Of a stretch of DNA of 64,000 bases, positions 1 through 7,695 are shown piece by piece (positions within the stretch are counted from its first letter, which is position 1; every line of letters starts with the position of its first letter). This DNA comes from UBA4656 sp002405525 (GTDB taxonomy: Bacteria; Pseudomonadota; Gammaproteobacteria; Xanthomonadales; Ahniellaceae), in assembly GCA_036723735.1 (NCBI GenBank), contig DAIMGT010000001.1, positions 66,544 to 130,543 on the forward strand, read 5' to 3'. The position numbers and the translations under genes were made by a program. The notes under the pieces were generated by a model. The model ran no database searches and had not been told where the DNA came from. It was given only the letters and a program-made list of their open reading frames with translations.

Positions 1-556
1 GCGCGCGCAGGCCGTCGAACAGCGCCCGCATGCGCCGGAACGCGTCGCGGCGGCGCACCGGGTCCGGATGCGGAGCCGGGATTGCCATCAGACCGCGCAG
101 GGTGAGCGCGGGCGTGGCGGCGACCAGAGCGCACAGCGCGGCGGTGTCCGCCACCCGGCAGCCGGATTTGGCCGACTCGTCGTCGATGTTGACCTGCACC
201 AGGACGTTGAGGGGGGCGGCGTCGGCGGGGCGGTGCCTGGCCAGCAGCGGCACGAGCTTGGGGCGGTCCAGGGATTCCAGCCAGTCGAAGTGCAGGGCGA
301 CCTCGCGGCACTTGTTGGACTGCAGCGGGCCCACCAGGTGCCAGACCAGGGGCAGGTCCGCCAGTTCGCGCATCTTGTCCAGCGCCTCCTGCACGTAGTT
401 CTCGCCGAAGTGGCGCTGGCCGAGGGCTGCCAGCGCGCGCAGGGCCGCGGCGGGCTGGGTCTTGCCGACCGCCAGCAGCCGTGGCGGCGACGCACCGACC
501 GGCGCAGCGGCCGCAAGGCGGCTGGAAACCTCTCGCAGGGTCAAGGGCTTGGGCAT
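1..556 (-). CDS. yggS: YggS family PLP-binding protein (pyridoxal phosphate homeostasis), partial
   Basis: The gene starts at an ATG at 556 on the minus strand and runs off the left edge, so the C-terminus is missing. The visible ~185 residues match the YggS/PROSC family: an alanine-racemase-like TIM barrel that binds PLP but has no known catalytic activity and balances vitamin B6 and amino-acid pools in the cytoplasm. AVGKTQP (lysine about residue 32) is the PLP-lysine motif (AVSKT in most members). GENYVQEALDKM and HLVGPLQSNK are further family signatures. It is divergent from pilT, a very common arrangement in gammaproteobacteria. The family call is firm; physiological role follows from the family. 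Confidence 0.93.
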   Translation of the reverse strand, partial: MPKPLTLREVSSRLAAAAPVGASPPRLLAVGKTQPAAALRALAALGQRHFGENYVQEALDKMRELADLPLVWHLVGPLQSNKCREVALHFDWLESLDRPKLVPLLARHRPADAAPLNVLVQVNIDDESAKSGCRVADTAALCALVAATPALTLRGLMAIPAPHPDPVRRRDAFRRMRALFDGLRA

Positions 557-568
557 TCGGCGCGGGGG

Positions 569-597
569 ATTCCGGGTCGGGTGCTCGGGGGTATACT
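569..597 (+). promoter_or_regulatory. possible sigma-70 promoter for pilT
   Basis: A good -10 hexamer, TATACT (592–597), lies in the yggS–pilT intergenic region about 80 bases before the pilT start. The -35 position (569–574, ATTCCG) matches poorly, so an activator or an alternative -35 may be used. Confidence 0.35.
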
Positions 598-678
598 CGG
601 GATTTGCCGGGCCACGCTGCGCCGCATCGGGCCGATGATGGTAACTGCCAGTGGCGGCCGCCGCCGCGGGGGAACTGC

Positions 679-1716
679 ATGGATATCGCCGAGCTGCTCG
701 CGTTTTCGGTCAAGAACAAGGCCTCCGACCTGCACCTGTCGTCGGGGCTGCCGCCGATGATCCGGGTCGACGGCGACGTCCGGCGGATCAACATCCCTGC
801 GCTGGACCACAAGTCGGTGCACGCGCTGGTCTACGACATCATGTCGGACAAGCAGCGCCGCGACTACGAGGAGTTCCTCGAGGTCGATTTCTCGTTCGAG
901 ATTCCGGGCCTGGCGCGCTTCCGGGTCAACGCGTTCAATCAGAACCGCGGCGCCGGCGCGGTGTTCCGGACCATCCCGACCGAGATCCAGACCCTCGAGG
1001 ACCTCGCCGCGCCCAAGGTATTCAAGGATCTGATCAACCAGCCGCAGGGCCTGATCCTCGTCACCGGGCCGACCGGCTCGGGCAAGTCGACCACGCTGGC
1101 GGCGATGGTGGACCATGTCAACAAGACCGAATACGCGCACATCCTCACGATCGAGGATCCGATCGAGTTCGTTCACACCTCGCAGAAGTGTCTGGTCAAC
1201 CAGCGCGAGGTCCATCGCGACACCCACGGCTTCAACGAGGCCCTGCGCTCGGCGCTGCGCGAGGACCCGGACTACATCCTGGTCGGCGAGTTGCGGGATA
1301 TCGAGACGATCCGGCTGGCGCTCACCGCCGCCGAGACCGGGCACCTGGTGTTCGGCACCCTGCACACATCGTCCGCGGCCAAGACGATCGACCGCGTCAT
1401 CGACGTGTTCCCCGCCGGCGAGAAGCCGATGGTGCGGTCGATGCTGTCGGAGTCGCTGCGCGCGGTGATCTCGCAGTCGCTGCTGAAGAAGGTCGGAGGC
1501 GGTCGCATCGCGGCGCACGAGATCATGGTCGGGGTGCCGGCGATCCGCAATCTGATCCGCGAGGACAAGGTCGCACAGATGTACTCGTCGATCCAGACCG
1601 GCCAGAGCTACGGTATGCAGACCCTCGACCAATGCCTGCAGGATCTGGTGCGGCGTGGGCTGGTGACCCGGCAGCAGGCGATCATCTACGCCAAAGAGAA
1701 GAAGATCTTCGAGTAG
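679..1716 (+). CDS. pilT: Type IV pilus retraction ATPase PilT
   Basis: Hexameric AAA-type motor at the inner membrane base that depolymerises type IV pili and drives twitching motility. 345 residues, the usual PilT length. The N-terminal PAS-like subdomain carries the KASDLHLSSG signature. The C-terminal RecA core has Walker A GPTGSGKST (about 130–138), an acidic Asp box (TIEDPIEF), Walker B (DYILVGELRD) and the His box (GTLHTSSA). The open frame extends upstream, but ATG 679 begins MDIAELL, the normal PilT start. pilU follows 77 bases later on the same strand, so the two probably form one unit. Confidence 0.97.
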   Translation: MDIAELLAFSVKNKASDLHLSSGLPPMIRVDGDVRRINIPALDHKSVHALVYDIMSDKQRRDYEEFLEVDFSFEIPGLARFRVNAFNQNRGAGAVFRTIPTEIQTLEDLAAPKVFKDLINQPQGLILVTGPTGSGKSTTLAAMVDHVNKTEYAHILTIEDPIEFVHTSQKCLVNQREVHRDTHGFNEALRSALREDPDYILVGELRDIETIRLALTAAETGHLVFGTLHTSSAAKTIDRVIDVFPAGEKPMVRSMLSESLRAVISQSLLKKVGGGRIAAHEIMVGVPAIRNLIREDKVAQMYSSIQTGQSYGMQTLDQCLQDLVRRGLVTRQQAIIYAKEKKIFE

Positions 1717-1793
1717 CGAGGGCCCGGGGCCCTTGAGCCCCGAGGCCGACGCGCCCCGCGCGCCACCGCGACAACGCAACGGAGCCGCCAGCA

Positions 1794-2921
1794 ATGAGCA
1801 ACGTCGACTTCTCCAGTTTTCTCAAGCTGATGGTGCATCGGAAGGGATCCGACCTCTTCATCACTTCCGGCATCCCGCCGTCGATGAAGGTCAACGGGCG
1901 GATTCAGCCCATCACCCAGGCGGCACTCACCCCGCAGCAGTCGCGGGACCTGGTCCTGAACGTCATGACGCCGTCGCAGCGCGAGGAGTTCGAGAAGACG
2001 CACGAGTGCAATTTCGCGATCTCGATGCAGGGCGTCGGCCGCTTCCGAGTGTCGTGCTTCTACCAGCGCAACCAGGTCGGCATGGTGCTGCGCCGGATCG
2101 AAACCCGCATCCCGACGATCGAGGAGCTCAACCTGCCGCCGATCGCCAAGACCTTGGCCATGACCAAGCGTGGTCTGATGATGCTCGTCGGCGCCACCGG
2201 CACCGGCAAGTCGACCTCGCTGGCGGCGATCATCGGCTACCGCAACCAGAACTCGACCGGCCACATCATCACCATCGAGGACCCGATCGAGTTCGTCCAC
2301 CGGCACGAGGGCTGCGTGGTCACGCAGCGCGAGGTCGGCATCGACACCGACACCTGGGAAAATGCGCTGAAGAACACGCTGCGCCAGGCGCCCGACGTGA
2401 TCCTGATCGGCGAGGTGCGCACGCGCGAGACGATGGAGCATGCGATCGCCTTCGCGGAGACCGGTCACCTCGTGCTGTGCACCCTGCACGCCAACAACGC
2501 CAATCAGGCCCTGGACCGGATCATCCACTTCTTCCCGGAGGATCGCCGCTCGCAGTTGCTGATGGACCTTTCGCTGAACCTCAAGGGCATCGTCGCCCAG
2601 CAACTGATCCCCACCCCGGACGGCAAGGCGCGCCGCCTCGCGGCAGAAGTCCTGCTCGGCACCCCGCTGGTGCAGGATTACATCCGCGACGGCGAGATCC
2701 ACAAGCTCAAGGAAGTGATGAAGGAATCCACCAATCTCGGCATGCGGACCTTCGATCAGAGCCTGTTCGAGCTCTACCAGGCGGGCGAGATTTCCTACGA
2801 GGATGCGCTGCGGCACGCCGATTCGGCCAACGAGGTTCGGCTGAAGATCAAGCTCGCCCAGGGCGGCAGCGCCCATTCGCTGGCGCAGGGTCTCGACGGC
2901 GTCGAGTTGATGGAGACCTGA
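1794..2921 (+). CDS. pilU: PilT/PilU family type IV pilus ATPase PilU
   Basis: Accessory retraction ATPase that assists PilT under load. 375 residues; longer at the C-terminus than PilT, as is typical of PilU. It has the KGSDLFITSG N-terminal motif, Walker A GATGTGKST (133–141), Asp box TIEDPIEF, Walker B VILIGEVR and His box CTLHANNANQ. Its start is preceded by a purine-rich GGAG. It sits directly downstream of pilT, and a strong hairpin begins at its stop codon, so it is probably the last gene of the transcript. Confidence 0.95.
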   Translation: MSNVDFSSFLKLMVHRKGSDLFITSGIPPSMKVNGRIQPITQAALTPQQSRDLVLNVMTPSQREEFEKTHECNFAISMQGVGRFRVSCFYQRNQVGMVLRRIETRIPTIEELNLPPIAKTLAMTKRGLMMLVGATGTGKSTSLAAIIGYRNQNSTGHIITIEDPIEFVHRHEGCVVTQREVGIDTDTWENALKNTLRQAPDVILIGEVRTRETMEHAIAFAETGHLVLCTLHANNANQALDRIIHFFPEDRRSQLLMDLSLNLKGIVAQQLIPTPDGKARRLAAEVLLGTPLVQDYIRDGEIHKLKEVMKESTNLGMRTFDQSLFELYQAGEISYEDALRHADSANEVRLKIKLAQGGSAHSLAQGLDGVELMET

Positions 2922-2947
2922 GAGGCTGCGAGAAAACAGCCTCTCAG
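2918..2947 (+). terminator. Hairpin after pilU, probable terminator
   Basis: A perfect 11-base-pair stem, CTGAGAGGCTG / CAGCCTCTCAG, with an 8-base loop (CGAGAAAA). The pilU stop codon lies inside the left arm. No T-run follows, as is common in GC-rich genomes. The remaining 150 bases up to the converging permease gene contain nothing I recognise. Confidence 0.6.
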
Positions 2948-3105
2948 GCAGGCCATGGAGGGGCCCGCGCGGGGGCATTCACGCCGGTGCACGATTCGCG
3001 GGAGCGAGTCCCGGACCTGTGCCGGAATCGCGACTGGAAAACCCCACGGGATGTCGGTTTTTTCACTGGCTCCGAGCTGCGGCGGGCCGTCGCCGGCCCG
3101 CAGCC

Positions 3106-4083
3106 TCAATCGGCGAGTTCGCGGGTGCGGCGAAAGTGGATCGCGCCCGCGATCATCGCCGCGCCGGCGGCCACGCCGATCCACAGATCGGCGGAGCCGA
3201 GCACGCCGTCGATCATCGACCAGTCGACCAGCATTTCCGGGCCCGGGCCGTTCCGGTCGGCCTGATCCACGCTTTCGATGATCGCTGCGCCAAACCACGA
3301 TACCGGCACGAGGCTGGTCAGGATCCGCGCTACGACATGCTGCCAGAACCAGGTATCGGGGACGCGCAGCGCCTGCAGCATGTCGAAGGTGTTGATCACT
3401 ACTGCGATCGCGATCGGCAGCGCCACCCCCCACAGGAAGGGCTTGCCACGCGCGAAGGCCGATACCAGCAACAGCCAGCCGATCGCCGGCAGCGCCCACA
3501 GCGCGTTGACCGGGACCACGGCCAGCATCCTGACGGCCAGGGACAGGGGTTCGGCCGGGCCCCAGACCAGGTCGACCGGACTCAGGCCATGGCCGAGCAC
3601 GAAAAGGCCGAGCATGCCGAGGAAGACCAGGTGCACGACCACCGTTGCCGCCCATGCCAGCAGCGGGGCGCAGATCGCCGCCACTGCGACCTTGCTCAGC
3701 ACGGTTTCGGTGTCCGATACCGGTAGCGACTTCCAGAACAGGATCGATCGGTCGCGGCGGTCGTCGTACAGCGCGCCGAGAAGGTAGAAGAACAGGACGA
3801 AGAACAGCACGGCCTGCATCACCAGCCAGAAGCCAGCCATCCCGGCCTCATAACCTAGGCCGAGCCTGGCCATTTCATCGGGCGGGATTTCCGACAGCAG
3901 TTTCTGCAGCGGCACCCCGATCTTGATCTCGCCGTCGAACGTGCGGTTGGCATGCCAGGTCGCCACCCCCATGCCGATCACGCTCAGCCCCAGCAGCACG
4001 ATGCCGGCCCAGACCTGGGCCCACAGGAAGCCTCCGCGATGCTCCCAGTACTCGCGCTTGAGCAGGGTGAGGTAGCGGTTCAT
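3106..4083 (-). CDS. ABC-2 type transporter permease subunit
   Basis: 325-residue integral membrane protein with about six hydrophobic segments. A long extracytoplasmic loop follows the first helix, and a cytoplasmic YDDRRDRSILFWKSLPVSD stretch is typical of ABC-2 type permeases regulated by YtrA-like repressors. The start (MNRYLTLLKREYW) overlaps the stop of the ATPase gene by four bases (ATGA), which shows translational coupling. With the ATPase it should form an exporter; the substrate is unknown. Related systems in other bacteria respond to cell-envelope stress or antimicrobial peptides, but nothing in the sequence proves that here. Confidence 0.88.
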   Translation of the reverse strand: MNRYLTLLKREYWEHRGGFLWAQVWAGIVLLGLSVIGMGVATWHANRTFDGEIKIGVPLQKLLSEIPPDEMARLGLGYEAGMAGFWLVMQAVLFFVLFFYLLGALYDDRRDRSILFWKSLPVSDTETVLSKVAVAAICAPLLAWAATVVVHLVFLGMLGLFVLGHGLSPVDLVWGPAEPLSLAVRMLAVVPVNALWALPAIGWLLLVSAFARGKPFLWGVALPIAIAVVINTFDMLQALRVPDTWFWQHVVARILTSLVPVSWFGAAIIESVDQADRNGPGPEMLVDWSMIDGVLGSADLWIGVAAGAAMIAGAIHFRRTRELAD

Positions 4084-4937
4084 GCGTAGGCTCCCCTCAT
4101 GGTGGCGACGAAGATGTCCGCCACGCTCGGCTTGTGCAGTTCGCCCAGCGCAGCGAGCTGTTCCCGCGGCGGACCGTCGAACAGGAACACGCTGCGCCCG
4201 AACACCTGCCGTTCGTACAGCGGCTTGAGCGCCAGCGCCTGTTCGCGCTTGTCGGGCGCGACCATGGCCTCGGTGAAGCGCTCGCCGACTTCGTCCATGC
4301 TGGCCGCCAGCGCGATTCGCCCGTCCCTGATGAACAGCAGGTCGGTCAGGATGTGCTCGATCTCCTCTACCTGGTGGGTGGTGATGACGATGGTCTTCTC
4401 GTGGTCGAAGTAGTCGGTCAGCAGGTTCTGGTAGAACTCCTTTCGGTACAGGATGTCGAGGCCGAGCGTGGGCTCGTCGAGCACCAGCAGCCTGGCGTCG
4501 ATCGCCATCACCAGGGCAAGGTGCAACTGCGCCACCATGCCCTTGGAGAGTTCCCGCACCCGCATCGCGGGTCCGAGCCTGGTCTTGGCGAGGAAACCTT
4601 CGCACACCTTGCGCGAGAAGCGCGGGTGCACGCCCTCGACGAATTCGATCGCCTCGCGCACCCGGATCCAGCGCGGCAGCACGGCGACGTCGGCGATGAA
4701 GCAGACGTCCTGCATGAGGCGGGTGCGTTGGGTGCGCGGGTCGAGGCCCAGCACCGACAGATCGCCCTCGAAGTCGGTCAGGCCGAGGATCGCCTTGAGC
4801 GCGGTGGTCTTGCCGGCGCCGTTGGGGCCGATCAGGCCGACGATGCGGCCCGCCCCGACGTCGAAATCGACGCCGGCGAGGGCGCGGGATTTCCCGTAGG
4901 CCTTGGTCAGGCCGCGGGCGCTGATGACGTTGTTCAC
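4080..4937 (-). CDS. ABC transporter ATP-binding protein
   Basis: 285-residue nucleotide-binding subunit. Walker A GPNGAGKTT (37–45), Walker B LLVLDEPTLGLD, H-loop ITTH, and a variant signature motif RELSKGM in place of LSGGQ. A C-terminal extension after ~residue 215 is typical of this exporter subfamily. I chose the GTG start at 4937 because it overlaps the GntR stop by four bases (GTGA) and gives VNNVISARGLTKAYG, the normal N-terminus. It partners with the downstream permease. Confidence 0.92.
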   Translation of the reverse strand: MNNVISARGLTKAYGKSRALAGVDFDVGAGRIVGLIGPNGAGKTTALKAILGLTDFEGDLSVLGLDPRTQRTRLMQDVCFIADVAVLPRWIRVREAIEFVEGVHPRFSRKVCEGFLAKTRLGPAMRVRELSKGMVAQLHLALVMAIDARLLVLDEPTLGLDILYRKEFYQNLLTDYFDHEKTIVITTHQVEEIEHILTDLLFIRDGRIALAASMDEVGERFTEAMVAPDKREQALALKPLYERQVFGRSVFLFDGPPREQLAALGELHKPSVADIFVATMRGAYA

Positions 4938-5305
4938 TCCGTTTCCCCCTGGCCGCTGCGCGCGCGCAGCAGGTCGTCGATCGAGAGTCCAAGCCGTTGC
5001 AGGCGCTCGCGCAGCAGCGGCCATTCCTCGCGCAGGAAGCGCTGGCGCTCGTTGCGCAGCAGCAGGTCGCGCGCACCCTCGGTCACATACATCCCCAGGC
5101 CGCGCCGCTTCTCGACCAGGCTTTCATCGACCAGCTCCTGGTAGGCCTTCGACACCGTGATCGGGTTGAGCTGGAAGTCGGCGGCGACCTGGCGCACCGA
5201 GGGCAGGGTGTCGCCCTGCTTGAGTACGCCGTCGAGGATCATCGCCACCACGCGGTCGCGCAGTTGGCGGTAGATCGGCGCGTTGTCGTGCCAGGCGACA
5301 GTCAT
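4934..5305 (-). CDS. GntR family (YtrA-like) transcriptional regulator
   Basis: 123 residues: a winged helix-turn-helix at the N-terminus (APIYRQLRDRVVAMI… LPSVRQVAADFQLNPITVSKAYQEL) followed by a short helical dimerisation tail. This is the YtrA subfamily, which lacks a large ligand domain. Such regulators typically repress their own operon with an adjacent ABC transporter. It is coupled to the ATPase gene (GTGA overlap) and lies 5 bases after the small exported protein gene. The inverted repeat at 5713–5752 is the probable operator. Confidence 0.92.
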   Translation of the reverse strand: MTVAWHDNAPIYRQLRDRVVAMILDGVLKQGDTLPSVRQVAADFQLNPITVSKAYQELVDESLVEKRRGLGMYVTEGARDLLLRNERQRFLREEWPLLRERLQRLGLSIDDLLRARSGQGETE

Positions 5306-5310
5306 TGCAC

Positions 5311-5691
5311 TCACTGCGCCGGGAAGCCGCGGTGGCCGCTGCGGAAGTCGTAGAAGGGATTGCCCAGTCGAGCGCGTGGCAGCGCAACCCCCACCGGTGC
5401 CGCGAACACCGCCGCGCGGTCCACCGCTGCGTCCAGGACCGGGCTGCTCCCGGCGGCGACGTCGCCGCGGGCGGCAATTACTTCGGCGCGCCCGGGCACG
5501 ACGGTGAACGACGGCAGCACGCGCAAGGGGTACTGGCGACGGGACGGCGGTGCGGCATCGACGGAAGCCTCGCCGTCGGCGATGATCGGCGCTGGGGGTG
5601 CGGCAATTTCGTGGCTTTCGGCAGCGGGCCAGAACCGGGTGGCGGCGGCGATCAGCGCGATAGCGAGGATGGCGGCGGAACGGGTGCTCAT
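5311..5691 (-). CDS. Small exported protein of unknown function, first gene of the GntR–ABC operon
   Basis: I do not recognise this 126-residue protein. ATG 5691 is preceded by a purine-rich GGGGAAT and gives an N-terminal hydrophobic segment (SAAILAIALIAAATRFW), so it is likely a secreted or membrane-anchored periplasmic protein. The rest is proline- and alanine-rich with no cysteines and no recognisable domain. Its stop is 5 bases before the GntR start and it lies between the operator and the regulator, so it should be co-expressed with the ABC exporter. A longer start at 5751 would put coding sequence inside the operator and is less likely. Confidence 0.6.
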   Translation of the reverse strand: MSTRSAAILAIALIAAATRFWPAAESHEIAAPPAPIIADGEASVDAAPPSRRQYPLRVLPSFTVVPGRAEVIAARGDVAAGSSPVLDAAVDRAAVFAAPVGVALPRARLGNPFYDFRSGHRGFPAQ

Positions 5692-5712
5692 GGCGGATTC
5701 CCCGGGTGCTTG

Positions 5713-5752
5713 ATTCAACTGGTGTAGTAGCAATGTACAACACCAGTTCAAT
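5713..5752 (-). promoter_or_regulatory. Inverted-repeat operator with overlapping minus-strand promoter
   Basis: Arms ATTCAACTGGTGT (5713–5725) and ACACCAGTTCAAT (5740–5752) pair in 12 of 13 positions around a 14-base centre. The centre repeats the GTGT…ACAC character of YtrA-family operators. On the minus strand it contains a -35-like TTGAAC and a -10-like TACTAC spaced 16 bases apart, so a bound repressor would block RNA polymerase. It lies 21 bases before the first gene of the GntR–ABC operon. Confidence 0.75.
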
Positions 5753-5931
5753 TGCTGCCAATGGGCCGGAAGTCATCCTCGCCGGGGCTCGCCTGCGGGC
5801 GCAGGCTCACTCGCGCGCCGAGCCGGGCGACTGGCTGCCGGCCCGGCAGATCGCCGGCGTCACAAGGGCTTCGCCAAGTCCATGATTTGCTTGTGTTCGA
5901 CCGCTGCCTGGTCGCCGTCCTGGAGCACCGC

Positions 5932-6504
5932 ATGAAGACTTTCTGTCGCGCAGTCGCTGGCCTGCTTTGTCTTTTTCCGGTCCTTGCGCTGGGCTGCAGC
6001 GAGCTGTTGCAGGCCGAGTTCCGGCCGCTGGCCGGCAAGGACAGGGCCAGCCTTTGCAGCCGTTTCGAGGGCCAGGTGCTGCTGGTGGTCAACACCGCCA
6101 GCAAGTGCGGCTTCACCCCCCAGTACGAGGGCCTCGAGGCCCTGCACCAGCGTCTGGCGCCGCGCGGCTTCGCGGTTCTTGGCTTCCCCTCCAACGACTT
6201 CATGGGTCAGGAGCCCGGCACGGAAGCGCAGATCCAGGAGTTCTGCACGCTGACCTATGGCGTGAAGTTTCCGATGTTCGAGAAGGTGGCGGTCAAGGGC
6301 GACACCGCCGCTCCGTTCTACCGGGAACTCGCTCGGCAGGCGGGCGGCGAGGCGCCGGGATGGAACTTCCACAAGTACCTGATCGACCGCAGTGGCAAGG
6401 TGGTGGCGAGCTTCGGCAGTCGCATCCGGCCCGACGACCCGAAGCTGTTGGATGCGATCGAGAAGGCGCTCGCCGGGCCGAATCCGGCCACCGGCATGCC
6501 ATGA
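5932..6504 (+). CDS. Glutathione peroxidase, exported
   Basis: 190-residue thioredoxin-fold peroxidase that reduces hydroperoxides with thiol donors. Catalytic Cys59 sits in NTASKCGFTPQYEGL, the glutamine in FPSNDFMGQEPG and the tryptophan in WNFHKYL; all members of the active-site tetrad are present. It uses cysteine, not selenocysteine. ATG 5932 has a GGAG 8 bases upstream and gives a hydrophobic N-terminus ending LALGC, so the protein is exported; a weak lipobox means it could be a lipoprotein anchored at Cys22. It appears monocistronic. Confidence 0.92.
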   Translation: MKTFCRAVAGLLCLFPVLALGCSELLQAEFRPLAGKDRASLCSRFEGQVLLVVNTASKCGFTPQYEGLEALHQRLAPRGFAVLGFPSNDFMGQEPGTEAQIQEFCTLTYGVKFPMFEKVAVKGDTAAPFYRELARQAGGEAPGWNFHKYLIDRSGKVVASFGSRIRPDDPKLLDAIEKALAGPNPATGMP

Positions 6505-6540
6505 CCGCGATGGAAGCACGGCCCGTCCCGCACGCAGTGC

Positions 6541-7041
6541 TCAGAAGCGGCGTTTGATCGCGCGGATGCCGGCGCCCAGCACGGGAACGTACTGGTACAG
6601 CGCATCGGCCGCGTTCCAGAAGTCCTGGTGCAGCACCACGCGGCCGGCCTCGTCGAAGCGCAGGTGGCTCATGCCGACCGAGTGCGTGTCCCGGCCGCGG
6701 TGGAAGCGCCTGAAGCGGATCATCATCGACCAGCGCGCGTAGTAGTCCCCGTCGCGATTGCCGCAGATCTCGTGCACCTCCACCCGGCAGACCTCGACCG
6801 CCTCCGCGCTCTCGCGCAAGTAGGGCGCGAGAGCGGCACGCCCTTCGATGGTCTTGAGCGTGTCGTTGAACCAGACGTCCTCGGCATAGGTCGCCTCGAG
6901 CAGGCGATCGACCTTGTTCGGCGAGAAGGTGGCGAAGAAGGCCCGGAAGTGATCCAGCGCCTCGTGTTCCGTGGCGCTGCCGGCGGCGAGCGGGTTGCCG
7001 TGGCGGCGGCGCACGGCGTCGAGGGCTTGCAGGTAGTCCAT
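6541..7041 (-). CDS. Nuclear transport factor 2 / SnoaL-like family protein
   Basis: 166 residues with the NTF2-like cone fold pattern: an N-terminal helix (EALDHFRAFFATFSPNKVDRLLEATYAEDVWFNDT), a segment of conserved acidic and aromatic residues, then strands (YYARWSMMIRF, THSVGMSHLRFDEAGRVVLHQDFWN). Fold members include hydrolases, isomerases and binding proteins, so no reaction can be assigned. ATG 7041 (MDYLQALDAV) is preferred over an upstream start at 7116 because the extension is basic and unlike the family. It converges on the peroxidase gene with only 36 bases between. Confidence 0.75.
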   Translation of the reverse strand: MDYLQALDAVRRRHGNPLAAGSATEHEALDHFRAFFATFSPNKVDRLLEATYAEDVWFNDTLKTIEGRAALAPYLRESAEAVEVCRVEVHEICGNRDGDYYARWSMMIRFRRFHRGRDTHSVGMSHLRFDEAGRVVLHQDFWNAADALYQYVPVLGAGIRAIKRRF

Positions 7042-7121
7042 GGTCGCGGTTCGTGGGAGATTGCCGCGGACGCTAGCACCGCCGATCATCCGGCGTCGTG
7101 AATCCCGGAGTGCCATCCGCC

Positions 7122-7574
7122 ATGCAGAGTTCCGAAGATCGTCGCATCCCCGGCGGCGCGCTCGCCCTGGCCCTTGCCGGCGTTATCCCCTTCGCCGCCT
7201 GCGCTGCCGCGCTGCACGCGCTGGACGGAGCGCGCCCGCAGTCCGAGGCCGCGCAGGCGCTGGCCGCCTACGGCGCGGTGATCCTGTCGTTCCTTGGCGG
7301 CGTGCGCTGGGGCGCAGCGCTGGCGCTGCCGCGGGCCGGCCTGACCCCCGAACTGGCGCTGGCCGTGATTCCAAGCCTGCTCGGCTGGTGCGCGCTGTTG
7401 CTGCCCGGAGCCACCCAGCCGCTGCTCGCGCTGGCCCTCGGTTTCGCCGTGTTCGGCGTGCTCGACGTGCGCGAGGGCGGGCGCGCCGCCTGGCCTGCAT
7501 GGTACTCGCGCCTGCGCCTTCTTCTTACCCTGCTGGTTCTCGGCTGCCTGGCGGTGGCCTTGCTGGCCCGTTGA
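7122..7574 (+). CDS. DUF3429 family inner-membrane protein
   Basis: 150 residues with about five transmembrane helices. The motif FLGGVRWGAAL after the second helix and a C-terminal W-Y-SRLRLLLT segment are typical of DUF3429 proteins, whose function is unknown. ATG 7122 has GGAG 11 bases upstream; an in-frame GTG at 7098 is a weaker alternative. It is divergent from the NTF2-like gene. Confidence 0.75.
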   Translation: MQSSEDRRIPGGALALALAGVIPFAACAAALHALDGARPQSEAAQALAAYGAVILSFLGGVRWGAALALPRAGLTPELALAVIPSLLGWCALLLPGATQPLLALALGFAVFGVLDVREGGRAAWPAWYSRLRLLLTLLVLGCLAVALLAR

Positions 7575-7609
7575 GGTCCGCCGATCCCGCCGCCGGCCGC
7601 GCGAGGATG

Positions 7610-7630
7610 CGTCCCGGCAATGGCGGGACG
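7610..7630. terminator. Hairpin between convergent genes, possible bidirectional terminator
   Basis: A perfect 7-base-pair stem CGTCCCG / CGGGACG with a 7-base loop lies in the 121-base gap between the ends of the DUF3429 gene and the sulfate-activation gene. There is no T-run. Confidence 0.4.
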
Positions 7631-7695
7631 GACGCGCGCCGGACCCGCACGCAGGCCGTCCAAGGCCCGCCCGGCAGGTTGCGCGTCACGCGCCC

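Noticed and set aside
1719..1733. Small hairpin AGGGCC / GGCCCT between pilT and pilU
   Set aside because: Only six pairs in a very GC-rich gap; expected by chance and unlikely to separate the two genes.
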